Assembly: GCF_004340465.1 (NCBI RefSeq)
Contig: NZ_SLVV01000002.1
Span: 372,001 to 436,000 of the forward strand
Direction: 5' to 3'
DNA length: 64,000 nt
From: Mesobacillus foraminis
GTDB lineage: Bacteria > Bacillota > Bacilli > Bacillales > Cytobacillaceae
A program made the translations under genes and the position numbers. This document shows, in pieces, positions 8,889-17,749 of the stretch (its first letter is position 1; the number at the start of each line of letters is the position of its first letter). The notes below the pieces were generated by a model. The model did not search any database and was not told the origin of the DNA. It saw nothing but the letters and a program-made list of their open reading frames with translations.

Positions 8889-9190
8889 CCTTATAAATCT
8901 ATATGCCCAATTACAGCAATAATGTTAAAGTTTTTATCGTTAGTTCGATAAGATATGCTCTGCGTGTTTCGCAGATTACAACAAAGTTGCCAGCATGGAA
9001 ACATCTAAGCTGTAACTTTATCCTTATTGGAATGGAATTTCTGCTCTGAATTTTTATTAAAACATTACTTATTTCCCCACCAATAAATTATTCAAAAAAG
9101 TTATTACAGCACGACATAACATATCGCTCTGTTTCCTTTGTTCTGTATACATTGAAACATGAACGAACCCATTTTGCGAATACGTCCAAT
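8889..9190. other. Intergenic region upstream of the riboswitch
   Basis: Should hold the promoter for the Mn2+ leader. AT-rich; no gene or other structured element recognised. Confidence 0.45.
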
Positions 9191-9218
9191 AAAAAATGAG
9201 CCAAAAAAATTTGGCTCA
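9191..9218 (-). terminator. Intrinsic terminator of the TSUP gene
   Basis: TGAGCCAAA pairs with TTTGGCTCA over a short A-rich loop; a T-run follows on the minus strand. Confidence 0.85.
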
Positions 9219-9242
9219 CAATTTTAAAACTTCCATCTCAGG

Positions 9243-10007
9243 TTATATCAGCTTAAACCCACTAATCAAAATCAGTAAAGCCATGATGGCTCTCAATGGC
9301 TTTTCTGGCAGCTTGGAGGATAAGGTGCTCCCGAAAATAACGCCCGGGATAGAGCCCAGCAGTAAATTGCCCATTAGGAGGTAATCGACATTCCCGATTC
9401 CTGCATGCATGAGGCCTGCGGCGGTAGCCAGCAAGAAGGCATGAGCTATATCGGTTCCAACCAGCTCTGAAGGTCGCATTTTATATAGATAAAGCATGAC
9501 TAGGGCAAACATGGAGCCTGAACCGATCGAAGTCAGGCCTACAATAAAACCGAGCACTGCACCTACACCTATTGTTAATCCCCGCTTTTCACTCAATGGC
9601 TTCATTTGAAGCCGGTTCAATTTTAACCGGTCCTTTAAAAACGTTTTAATCAATGTTGTTAATGCCACTAAAATCAGTACATATCCTAGCGCATGTTTGA
9701 TGATTTGCTCCTGATTTTGAAAAAAAGTGTCGAACAGATGGAGGGTCCCGACTGCGCATATGGCACTTGGAATGCTCCCGATTGCCAGATACTTGACCAG
9801 CTTAAGGTTTATCGTCTTTTGTCTCCAATGCTGAATGGAACCGAATAATTTGGTTACGGAATTATAGACAAGATCGGTTCCAACCGCAACGGAAGGACTA
9901 ATGCCCATTAATACTAATATTGGGGTCAGCAATGAGGCACCTCCCACACCAGTCAGGCCCACCATAAGCCCCACCAAAAACCCCATAACGATCATACCGA
10001 TACTCAT
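9243..10007 (-). CDS. TSUP (TauE/SafE) family anion exporter
   Basis: 254 aa, ATG 10007. About eight membrane helices in two related halves. The half-site motifs are 'GLTGVGGASLLTPILVL' near the N-terminus and 'GLTSIGSGSMFALVMLYL' in the middle, which define TSUP transporters of sulfite, sulfonates and similar organic anions. The gene lies 1.9 kb from an operon that makes sulfite and sulfolactate, so sulfite or sulfonate export is a reasonable inference. Other TSUP members move unrelated anions, so the substrate stays open. Confidence 0.85.
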   Translation of the reverse strand: MSIGMIVMGFLVGLMVGLTGVGGASLLTPILVLMGISPSVAVGTDLVYNSVTKLFGSIQHWRQKTINLKLVKYLAIGSIPSAICAVGTLHLFDTFFQNQEQIIKHALGYVLILVALTTLIKTFLKDRLKLNRLQMKPLSEKRGLTIGVGAVLGFIVGLTSIGSGSMFALVMLYLYKMRPSELVGTDIAHAFLLATAAGLMHAGIGNVDYLLMGNLLLGSIPGVIFGSTLSSKLPEKPLRAIMALLILISGFKLI

Positions 10008-10088
10008 TAGGCGTACACTCCAGACTACCGTTAATCTAGATTAACTTATGAAATAGTCATACGCCTTGTTACACCGAACATAAAAACG

Positions 10089-10122
10089 GAAGAAGCCCAG
10101 CAATGGCCGCTGAGCTTCTTCT
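10089..10122 (-). terminator. Intrinsic terminator
   Basis: GAAGAAGC-CAGC pairs with GCTG-GCTTCTTC around a 6-base loop; a T-rich tract follows on the minus strand. It serves the 93-aa gene. Confidence 0.75.
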
Positions 10123-10128
10123 CAAAGC

Positions 10129-10410
10129 TTATTCATTTTCTTTATCTTTTAACTCAATCTTCTTGCATCCTACATACAGGCAGGTAAGGATATTGATTCC
10201 GTGCTTTGCTTTAGCCAACCCTTTGATATAAGGTGTCACCAAATCCCTAAAATCTTCCCCTACTCCTTCTTCTTCAAGGATTCCATAAACATACAGGATT
10301 TTTTCATCAAATAAAAATGCCACATTACCGACTGCTTTGTGTTCCGAATCCACTACATTCAATACTTGATAATGAGGGGTTATCACCTCAGGAGAAAAAT
10401 AAACTTGCAT
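10129..10410 (-). CDS. Uncharacterised 93-aa soluble protein
   Basis: ATG 10410 behind AAGGAG, own terminator. The sequence (MQVYFSPEVITPHYQ...) has alternating strands, two Cys near the C-terminus (LTCLYVGCKK) and an acidic tail. No signal peptide or membrane segment. I do not recognise the family. It lies between two transporters without being obviously coupled to either. Confidence 0.65.
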   Translation of the reverse strand: MQVYFSPEVITPHYQVLNVVDSEHKAVGNVAFLFDEKILYVYGILEEEGVGEDFRDLVTPYIKGLAKAKHGINILTCLYVGCKKIELKDKENE

Positions 10411-10508
10411 TCATATCAGCTCCTTTAATATCTAGCCTTAACGCCCAGCATAAAGATATACTCCATGAATCGTTCAATTGGATTTACCATGATCAGCGTG
10501 TCGGTCCA

Positions 10509-11753
10509 TTAACTGAATTGCATTTTGTCAAACAAGCTGTCCCTGTGCTTGGCTGGTTCTTTTTTCGGAACATGGATCAGCATTAGGCAAAGCAAGGCGA
10601 CAAAGAGGGTCAGGCCCGCTGTAACTAAAAACATGCCGGTACGGGACCATTCCATGAGTGCGCCGTAAATTGGAGGGCCGATCGCAACCCCCAGGAACCG
10701 GACGGACCCGTACAGGGAAGTGACAAATCCCCGGCGGTCGGCCGGTACAGAACCGGTGATGAAGCTATTAATACAAGGCAGTGCCAGCCCGGTGCCAATT
10801 GAGCTTACCGCCAGGACTGCAAAGAAGGGAACAAGGCTTGTGAAAAGCACCAGTGACGCAAATGAGGCGGTCATTAAAATCAAGCCCAGAATGATCAATG
10901 ATTTCATCAGCCTCATGTTTTTCCCTATTTTACTTCCTGTAATGTACGATGTGGTGGTCATAAACAATAACGGTATGGCCAGGATGGCCCCTTTTAAGAC
11001 ACCATCAATCTGGTGTTCCTTCTCCAAAATATCGGAAATGTAAAACAGGATTCCAAATAAGGTAAATAAACAGGTGGCCCCTGTCAAATAGGCTGCGAAC
11101 AGCCAGCGGCCCTCCGTCTTAAATACCGATAACAGACCTTTTACATATTTCCCGACAGGCGGCGGCTCTTTTTCCTTTTTCTTTTCCTTAATAAAGAAAA
11201 CCGTTAACAAAATAGAGGCAAGGCAAAAAATTGGAAATGCCCAAAAAGCCGCATACCAGAAAAGGAGAGCTACAAGCGAACCAATAATCGGAGAAATAAC
11301 TTTCCCGAAGCCATTGGAAGCCTCGACCAGCCCCAGGACGCGGCTCTGTTCTCCGCCTTTAAACAAATCTCCTGTAAGGGCCATTGCCATTGATGTTGTA
11401 CCAGCGGCCCCGATCCCCTGCATGATCCGGCCTGCAATAATCCACATATATGGGCTCGAGAACCAGGCTGCAGCTGCACCTGCCAAAATTCCTCCGATAC
11501 CATATAAGATGAGTGCAGGAATAACCACGGCCTTCCGTGAGAACCGGTCAGACAGGTATCCTAATACAGGAATCATGATGGCAGCCGCGATGGAGAAGAC
11601 CGAGATAACCATACTAACCTGAAATTGTGATATACCGAGTTCTGTTTTCATTCTGGGCAGAACGGGTATCAGCATGGAATTTCCTAAAACAAGAATAAGT
11701 GGAATCGATCCGATAGCTACAATCGTCATGCCTTTATTTTTTTGCTTTGGCAA
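10509..11753 (-). CDS. MFS transporter, drug-efflux type
   Basis: About 414 aa, twelve predicted membrane helices. Best start is TTG 11753 ([14 protein letters not shown]) with AGGAG 10 bases upstream; a GTG at 11762 overlaps that site. The MFS loop 2-3 motif is seen as '[13 protein letters not shown]', and '[19 protein letters not shown]' resembles motif C of 12-TM drug/H+ antiporters. A proton-driven exporter in the cytoplasmic membrane; substrate unknown. Transcribed divergently from the sulfolactate operon with a 167-bp gap. Confidence 0.85.
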   Translation of the reverse strand: MPKQKNKGMTIVAIGSIPLILVLGNSMLIPVLPRMKTELGISQFQVSMVISVFSIAAAIMIPVLGYLSDRFSRKAVVIPALILYGIGGILAGAAAAWFSSPYMWIIAGRIMQGIGAAGTTSMAMALTGDLFKGGEQSRVLGLVEASNGFGKVISPIIGSLVALLFWYAAFWAFPIFCLASILLTVFFIKEKKKEKEPPPVGKYVKGLLSVFKTEGRWLFAAYLTGATCLFTLFGILFYISDILEKEHQIDGVLKGAILAIPLLFMTTTSYITGSKIGKNMRLMKSLIILGLILMTASFASLVLFTSLVPFFAVLAVSSIGTGLALPCINSFITGSVPADRRGFVTSLYGSVRFLGVAIGPPIYGALMEWSRTGMFLVTAGLTLFVALLCLMLIHVPKKEPAKHRDSLFDKMQFS

Positions 11754-11821
11754 TGGATGCACACTCCTAACTGTAAGAATAAGCCTTTCTATTGTTTGGA
11801 ATACACTCCCGGTTTATACAA

Positions 11822-11872
11822 GGGCTTTTGCCTAATTTCTGTGAAAAAAGCCTAATATATACACAAAAGCCC
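11822..11872. promoter_or_regulatory. Inverted repeat in front of the sulfolactate operon
   Basis: GGGCTTTTG (11822-11830) and CAAAAGCCC (11864-11872) are perfect 9-bp arms around 33 bases that also hold two GCCTAAT words. It lies 49 bases before the first start codon, so it could be an operator or leader stem. No T-run follows. No known riboswitch core fits. Confidence 0.4.
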
Positions 11873-11920
11873 AAGAATTGAATACTCTATCCTAGAAAAA
11901 TGGAGGAGGGCGCATTCCCT

Positions 11921-12715
11921 ATGGATTTTCTACAGCTGCCGAAAAGGACATCAGGAAACAGAAGATACGGTTTAACATCGATTGCCGATTTCGGGACCCC
12001 ATTTGGCCAACTTAAAAGTATTTTAGATGATTACGGACATATCATTGATATTGCCAAAATAGGCATTGGTTCCGCATATGTTACACCTAATTTACAAAGG
12101 AAAATTGATCTTTATAAGGAGCATGGAATTAAGCCTTACTGCGGAGGAACTCTATTCGAGAAATGCTACCAGCAAAATAAAATCCCTGAATACCTGTCAT
12201 GTTTGCGTAGATTAGGGATCGAGTGGGTTGAAGTCTCTAATGGAACCCTCGATATTCCTTTGAAGGAGCGCCTGGAGATTATTGCAAAAGCCCGGGAGCA
12301 CTTTCATGTCATAGCCGAGGTTGGCTCCAAGGACTCCAGCCTGGAGATGTCCATCTCTGAATGGAAAGAAGAAATGAACCTATTCCTGGAGGCAGGCTGC
12401 GAGTATGTCATTACGGAAGGAAGAGACTCAGGCACTTCCGGCATCTATGAAAAAGGCGGATCAGTCAAATCTGACTTAATCAGTGAACTAATAAAAGATA
12501 TTGACACCAAAAGGATTATTTTTGAAGCCCCTACCCCTAAACACCAAATGTTTTTTATTAATGCCATTGGCGCGAATGTCAATCTGGGAAATGTAAAACT
12601 GGAAGATGTGTTAATTTTAGAATCTCAGCGCTGTGGATTGCGAAGTGAAACCTTTTATCTGGAGGATTGCCATGCAAATCACCTTAATCAGACACCTGCC
12701 CACTCAATGGAATAA
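11921..12715 (+). CDS. yitD: Phosphosulfolactate synthase (ComA/YitD family)
   Basis: ATG 11921 (MDFLQLPKRTSGNR) behind GGAGGAGG; 264 aa. The (R)-phospho-3-sulfolactate synthase family adds sulfite to phosphoenolpyruvate. Recognisable family stretches are 'FGTPFGQLKSILDDYGHIIDIAKIG', 'CGGTLFEKCYQQN', 'IEWVEVSNGTLDIP', 'VIAEVGSKDSS' and 'YVITEGRDSGTSGIY'. In B. subtilis YitD works beside YitC (ComB-type phosphatase) and yisZ-yitA-yitB, and (R)-3-sulfolactate accumulates in spores. Here the next gene overlaps by 44 bp and is a histidine phosphatase, not a YitC homologue. First gene of a five-gene operon. Confidence 0.92.
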   Translation: MDFLQLPKRTSGNRRYGLTSIADFGTPFGQLKSILDDYGHIIDIAKIGIGSAYVTPNLQRKIDLYKEHGIKPYCGGTLFEKCYQQNKIPEYLSCLRRLGIEWVEVSNGTLDIPLKERLEIIAKAREHFHVIAEVGSKDSSLEMSISEWKEEMNLFLEAGCEYVITEGRDSGTSGIYEKGGSVKSDLISELIKDIDTKRIIFEAPTPKHQMFFINAIGANVNLGNVKLEDVLILESQRCGLRSETFYLEDCHANHLNQTPAHSME

Positions 12716-13211
12716 AAAAACGTGGCTGCAAGGGAGACAGGATATTGAACTTGCTCCCCTGACCCAACAAGACTTGAAAAGGATCCAGGAAAACAAAAGG
12801 ATTCTGGAAAAGAAGGAACCCTTTGATTTGATATTGGCCAGCTCTCTAAAACGAACCCATCAAACAGCGAGCTATTACGGATTCCAGCCGAAGTCTGAAG
12901 CCCTGCTCGATGAATTGGATTTTGGTCCATTTGAGGGGCGCCCAAAAGAACAGCTGTTAAAGGCTTATGGTGAGACCTGGATTGAAAAGCCCAAAGACCT
13001 CGTGCTGGGAGAAAGCTTGACCAATCTGGAGCAGCGAATCATTCTTTTTTTAACTAAATACCAGCACTCCTCTAATCTGCTCATTTTTGGTCACGGTTCA
13101 TGGATCAGGGCCATTCATTCTTATTTCCACTTTGGCCATATAAACTCCATGAACAAAGTGACGGTGGAAAATAATCAGTGTATTACACTGGATTTTGCAA
13201 CTGTTGGATAG
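12672..13211 (+). CDS. Histidine phosphatase family protein in the sulfolactate operon
   Basis: ATG 12672 behind GGAGG placed inside the end of yitD, 179 aa; the 44-bp overlap implies translational coupling. The phosphoglycerate-mutase-like fold is shown by the N-terminal RHLPTQ (phospho-accepting His, with Leu in place of the usual Gly of RHG), SSLKRTHQTA with its Arg, 'LDELDFGPFEGR' with the acidic catalytic residue, and the second His in FGHGSWIRA. The position between phosphosulfolactate synthase and the sulfite-forming genes, with no ComB homologue, suggests it removes the phosphate from 2-phosphosulfolactate. This is inference from context. Alpha-ribazole-phosphatase or general phosphatase activity remains possible. 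Confidence 0.88.
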   Translation: MQITLIRHLPTQWNKKTWLQGRQDIELAPLTQQDLKRIQENKRILEKKEPFDLILASSLKRTHQTASYYGFQPKSEALLDELDFGPFEGRPKEQLLKAYGETWIEKPKDLVLGESLTNLEQRIILFLTKYQHSSNLLIFGHGSWIRAIHSYFHFGHINSMNKVTVENNQCITLDFATVG

Positions 13212-13225
13212 AGGAGGAAATCATC

Positions 13226-13936
13226 ATGACAGAGGTGTTAACATACGAGAACTGGACTGAAGATCAATTGACTCATATTCTGAACCAGAATCCGGATTAC
13301 CTGGATATTTTAAAATGGGCCTTTAAAGAATATAAAGAAGAAATTGTATATGCCTGCAGCTTTGGTGCAGAAGGCATCGTATTAATTGATTTAATCCATA
13401 AGGTTAATAAAGAAGCTAAAATTATTTTTCTTGATACCGGTCTCCATTTTCCCGAGACCTATGAATTGATCGAAGAAGTCAAGAAGCGATATCCTACCCT
13501 GAACATTGACATGATTAAACCGAAAATATCTTTAGCCGAACAAACAAAATGGTATGGGGATGAACTCTGGAAGGATAACCCGAATCTTTGCTGTCACTTG
13601 CGGAAGGTCGTTCCACTGAAAGAGGCTTTATCTGGCGTCAAGGCATGGATCTCCGGCTTGAGAAGAGAACAGTCTCCCTTAAGGAGCCAGACACAGTATA
13701 TTAACAAAGATGATAAATTCCAAAATATTAAGGTTTGCCCTCTCATCCACTGGTCCTGGGAAGATATTAAGATGTACATCCAATTAAATAAATTGCCTTA
13801 TAATCCGCTGCATGACCAAGGGTACCCAAGTATTGGCTGCGCACCATGCACCCAGCCTGTCAGCGATACAGATGACCCGCGCGCCGGCCGCTGGGCAGGT
13901 CAGTCCAAGTCTGAATGCGGGCTGCATCTTAAATAG
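13226..13936 (+). CDS. cysH: Phosphoadenylyl/adenylyl-sulfate reductase
   Basis: ATG 13226 behind GAGGAGG, 236 aa. Reduces PAPS (and probably APS) to sulfite using thioredoxin or a similar donor. Visible: '[14 protein letters not shown]' with an ATP-pyrophosphatase-like loop, [10 protein letters not shown], the tandem CC in NLCCHLRK and CAPC in '[10 protein letters not shown]', which together ligate a [4Fe-4S] cluster, and the C-terminal ECGLHL catalytic Cys motif. The Cys-Cys/CxxC pair marks the cluster-containing type, which in B. subtilis acts on both APS and PAPS. Corresponds to yitB/cysH of B. subtilis. Confidence 0.94.
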   Translation: MTEVLTYENWTEDQLTHILNQNPDYLDILKWAFKEYKEEIVYACSFGAEGIVLIDLIHKVNKEAKIIFLDTGLHFPETYELIEEVKKRYPTLNIDMIKPKISLAEQTKWYGDELWKDNPNLCCHLRKVVPLKEALSGVKAWISGLRREQSPLRSQTQYINKDDKFQNIKVCPLIHWSWEDIKMYIQLNKLPYNPLHDQGYPSIGCAPCTQPVSDTDDPRAGRWAGQSKSECGLHLK

Positions 13937-13991
13937 CCAGTACCAGGACACAAGTATGAATCACGAAATCACAAAATTGGGAGGAGAAACT

Positions 13992-15140
13992 ATGAGTGAA
14001 AATGTACCACATGGCGGAAGCCTGGTGAACCGGATCGATCGTGACTACCCCATCAATCCTTCTCTCCCGCATGTTGAGCTTGATAAAATGAGCTTAAGCG
14101 ATTTGGAGCTGATTGCGAACGGCGGATATAGTCCATTGGAAGGGTTTATGGGAAAAGAAGATTATGACTCTGTTGTGCGGGAAATGAGGCTCTCATCGGG
14201 GCTTCCTTGGTCCATTCCGATTACCCTTGCTGTAACCAAGAAGACAGCTGCAGCATTAAAAAAGGTCAAAAAAGTCAACCTGATGTACAGTGGAAGTGTT
14301 TATGGAGTGATGGACGTTCAGGACATCTACACACCTGATAAACAACTTGAAGCAGAATTGGTTTACAGGACAACGGATACCGCCCACCCAGGGGTTAAAA
14401 AGTTATTGGAACGCCCTGACATTTATATTGGGGGACCTGTCACCCTAGTCAGGAGGCCTGAAAAAAGCCAATTTACATCCTACTATTTAGACCCCATCGA
14501 GACGAGGGCAAAATTTAAGGAACTTGGCTGGGATACAGTCGTTGGCTTCCAGACCCGCAATCCTGTCCATCGAGCACATGAATATATCCAAAAAACGGCA
14601 TTGGAGAACGTGGACGGCCTCTTCCTAAATCCCCTTGTCGGTGAAACGAAGTCTGATGATATCCCAAGTGATATTCGGATGAAAAGCTATCAGGTGCTTC
14701 TTGAAAACTATTATCCAAAAGACAGAGTGTTTCTGTCTGTGTTCCCTGCGGCCATGCGCTACGCTGGACCAAGGGAAGCCATATTTCACGCCATAGTCCG
14801 GAAGAACTTTGGGTGCACCCATTTTATTGTCGGAAGGGATCATGCAGGAGTCGGGAACTATTATGGAACATATGACGCCCAAAAGATCTTCAGCCATTAC
14901 AAACCAGAAGAACTTGGCATTACTCCTCTGTTTTATGAACATAGCTTTTATTGCCGGAAATGTGAAAACATGGCGTCTGAAAAAACCTGTCCTCACGATC
15001 GGAAACACCATGTGATACTATCCGGTACAGCTGTCCGCGGGATGCTTAAAAGCGGTGTTCAGCCTCCAAAGGAATTCAGCCGTCCTGAAGTAGTGGAAAT
15101 TCTTATCCAGGGGATGCAGAAGGTCTATATTAAACATTAA
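13992..15140 (+). CDS. sat: Sulfate adenylyltransferase
   Basis: ATG 13992 ([11 protein letters not shown]) behind GAGGAG; 382 aa, the usual length of dissimilatory-type monomeric Sat in Bacillus. Makes APS and pyrophosphate from ATP and sulfate. Motifs: '[13 protein letters not shown]' (QTRNPxHRxHE), '[12 protein letters not shown]', 'GRDHAGVG', and the Zn-site cysteines in '[16 protein letters not shown]'. It lies 55 bases after cysH in the operon. Equivalent of yitA. Confidence 0.95.
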   Translation: MSENVPHGGSLVNRIDRDYPINPSLPHVELDKMSLSDLELIANGGYSPLEGFMGKEDYDSVVREMRLSSGLPWSIPITLAVTKKTAAALKKVKKVNLMYSGSVYGVMDVQDIYTPDKQLEAELVYRTTDTAHPGVKKLLERPDIYIGGPVTLVRRPEKSQFTSYYLDPIETRAKFKELGWDTVVGFQTRNPVHRAHEYIQKTALENVDGLFLNPLVGETKSDDIPSDIRMKSYQVLLENYYPKDRVFLSVFPAAMRYAGPREAIFHAIVRKNFGCTHFIVGRDHAGVGNYYGTYDAQKIFSHYKPEELGITPLFYEHSFYCRKCENMASEKTCPHDRKHHVILSGTAVRGMLKSGVQPPKEFSRPEVVEILIQGMQKVYIKH

Positions 15141-15153
15141 AGGAGGGACAAAA

Positions 15154-15753
15154 TTGCAAAAGGGTTCCAATCTAACCTGGCATCAGTCTGCAGTAACGAA
15201 AGAAGACCGTCATCTCTTAAACCAGCACAAAAGCTGTGTTCTTTGGTTCACTGGTCTCTCTGGTTCCGGGAAATCCACCCTTGCCAATGCGGTCAATCTC
15301 AACCTCCATCAGCTTGGAATCAGGAGCTATGTTTTGGATGGCGACAATATCCGCCATGGATTGAACAGTGATTTAAGCTTTGGGAAAGAGGATCGGAAAG
15401 AGAATATCCGGAGAATTGGTGAAGTGGCGAAATTATTTGTGGACAGCGGCCAGATTGTTTTATCTGCGTTCATCTCCCCTTACCGGGAAGACAGAGAACT
15501 CGTGCGGAGCATGTTCGAACCAGGGGAATTCATGGAAATCTTTGTGAACTGCCCCCTCGATGTATGTGAAGACCGGGATCCTAAAGGCTTATATGAAAAG
15601 GCCAGGAAAGGGCAAATTCCTGATTTTACTGGGATCTCCTCTCCTTATGAGACTCCGGACCGGCCTGAAATCATCATCCAGACCAATACCATGACCATAG
15701 ATGAATCGGCCCATAAGATATTATCCATCTTAAAAGAACAGAAGATCCTTTAA
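15154..15753 (+). CDS. cysC: Adenylyl-sulfate kinase
   Basis: TTG start at 15154 with AGGAGGG six bases upstream, 199 aa. Phosphorylates APS to PAPS. P-loop GLSGSGKST, 'LDGDNIRHGLNSDLSF', 'RRIGEVAKLFVDSG', 'SAFISPYREDR', and the family segment 'DRDPKGLYEKARKG' are intact. Last gene of the operon; a terminator overlaps its end. Equivalent of yisZ. Together with Sat and CysH it supplies sulfite for YitD. Confidence 0.95.
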   Translation: MQKGSNLTWHQSAVTKEDRHLLNQHKSCVLWFTGLSGSGKSTLANAVNLNLHQLGIRSYVLDGDNIRHGLNSDLSFGKEDRKENIRRIGEVAKLFVDSGQIVLSAFISPYREDRELVRSMFEPGEFMEIFVNCPLDVCEDRDPKGLYEKARKGQIPDFTGISSPYETPDRPEIIIQTNTMTIDESAHKILSILKEQKIL

Positions 15754-15766
15754 TCAAAGGATCTTC
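15741..15766. terminator. Bidirectional terminator at operon end
   Basis: GAAGATCCTTT and AAAGGATCTTC flank 4 bases. It overlaps the cysC stop and abuts the end of the convergent membrane protein gene. Confidence 0.8.
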
Positions 15767-16384
15767 TTACCTTTTCCGCCAATTTGTTGTCAAAATCCTG
15801 ATTCTGCTTATCCTTAGTTCATAAATGAAATCAATAATATTGGTGGAGAAAAATTGGCAAATCACCGCATAGATCACAATTTTATAATCGATGACAAGTG
15901 CTGTCAGCATAAAGATGATTAAATTAATGCCCATCATCACTTTTCCAGGACTCCAATGTCTATAGTTGGCAATCATCAGAGCCGGTATGACCATCCCCCC
16001 GCTTGAAGCTCCTGCACGGATCAAGATTCCGACACCGATGCCAAAAAAGATGCTGCCTGCTGCCATATCAACAAAGATATGAACATGCGTATGCGGGACA
16101 TGGGCAATCAGGATGCTGACGGTAATTGAGGTAATGGCAACGGCCAGGATTGTCCGGATTGTCCACCTGAAACCAAAATAGTTTAAACCGAAAAGGAGGA
16201 AAACCGCATTGGCGAGCCACAAGGAAAAGCCGAGTGGCAAACCGAAAAAGTGATTCATCAGAAGGGCAAGGCCGGCCCCGCCGCCAGAGGGTATCGAATG
16301 CGGGAATAAAAATAAAGACATTGCCAGGCCCTGAAGAAAGGCCCCGCTCAGCAGGCAAGCATAGGTCAAAAGCCATCTATTCAT
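15767..16384 (-). CDS. YczE/YyaS/YitT-type membrane protein
   Basis: 205 aa from ATG 16384 (MNRWLLTYACLL). An alternative ATG at 16408 is eight codons upstream; the frame stays open to 16600 but runs into the tandem repeat array and is unlikely to be coding. About six hydrophobic helices, with the family features 'GLAMSLFLFPHSIPSGGGAGLALLMNHFFGLPLG' early on and 'GIGVGILIRAGASSGGM' in the middle. The C-terminal DUF2179 domain of full YitT proteins is absent, which fits the YczE/YyaS branch. Role unknown. Confidence 0.78.
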   Translation of the reverse strand: MNRWLLTYACLLSGAFLQGLAMSLFLFPHSIPSGGGAGLALLMNHFFGLPLGFSLWLANAVFLLFGLNYFGFRWTIRTILAVAITSITVSILIAHVPHTHVHIFVDMAAGSIFFGIGVGILIRAGASSGGMVIPALMIANYRHWSPGKVMMGINLIIFMLTALVIDYKIVIYAVICQFFSTNIIDFIYELRISRIRILTTNWRKR

Positions 16385-16554
16385 CGTTAATGGTCGTGTT
16401 CCTTCCATTTTAAATATGTGATCGACACATTCATTCCCCTCCCAAGGACAATCTCCCCTTGTCCATATTATGAGAAGGAAAATCAGAATATGTTGAAACG
16501 TTAAAATATTGGGCGGGATGAACAGAGTGTTGAAGCTGATCGTAACGGGCAAAT

Positions 16555-16813
16555 GATGAAGACCTTTTTTTATCCAACTGTCGCGGCGGTTGGCTTTCAT
16601 CGCCTTGATGAAGACCTTTCTTTATTCAACTATCGCGGCGGTTGGCCTTCATCGTCCTGATGAAGACCTTTTTTTATCTAACTGTCGCGGCTTTTGGTCT
16701 TCATTGTCCTGATGAAGATCTTTTTTTCTCCAACTGTCGCGGCGGTTGGCTTTCATCGGCCTGATGAAGACCGCTTTTATCTAACTGTTGCTATGTTTGG
16801 TCTTTATCACCTT
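16555..16813. repeat. 52-bp intergenic tandem repeat array (5 copies)
   Basis: Five head-to-tail units at 16555-16606, 16607-16658, 16659-16710, 16711-16762 and 16763-16813 (52, 52, 52, 52 and 51 bp). Each starts GATGAAGACC, continues with a T-rich stretch and AACTGTCGCGGCGG, and ends GGCTTTCATCG. The first and last ten bases are near inverted repeats, so each unit could fold, and adjacent units also meet as TTCATC-GATGAAG palindromes. Identity falls off in the last copy. Noncoding. The remaining 120 bases to the ABC permease hold only a hairpin near its stop. Confidence 0.92.
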
Positions 16814-16935
16814 TTGTCACCTTGAACTAAACAAGTAAGTCAATCCGTACATCAAATCCCCGATCCCCTCCTGTTTTGATGCCAGGTCATAATGAAAAAT
16901 GGCAGCCTTAGATCAGCAGGCCGCCATTTTCTCTA

Positions 16936-17733
16936 TTATATATTCATATCTTTCTTCTCGTAAAAAAGGTATGTCACGGCAATAAGCAATATGATTAAGA
17001 TAGTTGATATGGCGAGATAGGTTAAATCCAGTCCATCGCCGTTGATAATTGGGCCGGCCTCGAAATATTTAAAGGGTGTGGCATATTTCAAAATCTCAAG
17101 CTTTTCATTCAAGTTGATTGCTACGGAGATGACAAAGGCGAGCAGAAGTATTCCCGTTGACAGTTCCCCTGCTTTTTTTGCCTTTTGGTGTACGGCCGCG
17201 GCTGCAGTACCGATCACTAAAAAGATGACTTGCAAAAGAAACATTCCCATCATTAACTGAGTCACGCTTTCGAATACTTCTTCGCCTCTTGCGTATTGCT
17301 GAAGGAACGAAATGGATGTTAAAAACGCAACAGCATTCAAGAGCAGGATATTAATCAATGACGCAGCCATTTTTGCTGTGATAATGACAGATCTGGAAAC
17401 GGGTTTAACTAATAAAAATTCAGCCGTCTTATCCCGCTCTTCCTTGGCAATAATTCCGGATCCAAGCATAACAGCATGGATGGAAGTCATCACCGTCAGG
17501 TATAAATAGAGCATGCCATAATATCCTAATGCCGAAGAAAGATCGAACCCTGACGTACCCATGATGGCTTGGAGGGATTCAGGCATTTCGTTCATTAACT
17601 CATTGATGGTCTCACCTGCACCTTCCATGCTGGCATATTTTCCCATGCCTGATGCAATCAGGAACAAAACTCCAACACTCCAAATGATCAGTGACTTCCG
17701 GTTTCCATTTAGCTCGCGGGTAACAATATTCAC
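16936..17733 (-). CDS. ABC-2 type transporter permease (second)
   Basis: 265 aa from a GTG at 17733 behind AAGGAGGGG; upstream in-frame codons overlap the neighbouring permease gene without a ribosome site. Six hydrophobic segments; the characteristic 'GIIAKEERDKTAEFLLVKPVSRS' coupling region matches that of its neighbour, so the two permeases are paralogues that probably form a heterodimer. 16 bases separate it from the gene before. Part of the tetR-ATPase-permease-permease operon, likely an exporter of a hydrophobic compound or peptide. Confidence 0.88.
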   Translation of the reverse strand: MNIVTRELNGNRKSLIIWSVGVLFLIASGMGKYASMEGAGETINELMNEMPESLQAIMGTSGFDLSSALGYYGMLYLYLTVMTSIHAVMLGSGIIAKEERDKTAEFLLVKPVSRSVIITAKMAASLINILLLNAVAFLTSISFLQQYARGEEVFESVTQLMMGMFLLQVIFLVIGTAAAAVHQKAKKAGELSTGILLLAFVISVAINLNEKLEILKYATPFKYFEAGPIINGDGLDLTYLAISTILIILLIAVTYLFYEKKDMNI

Positions 17734-17749
17734 CGTAATCCCCTCCTTT

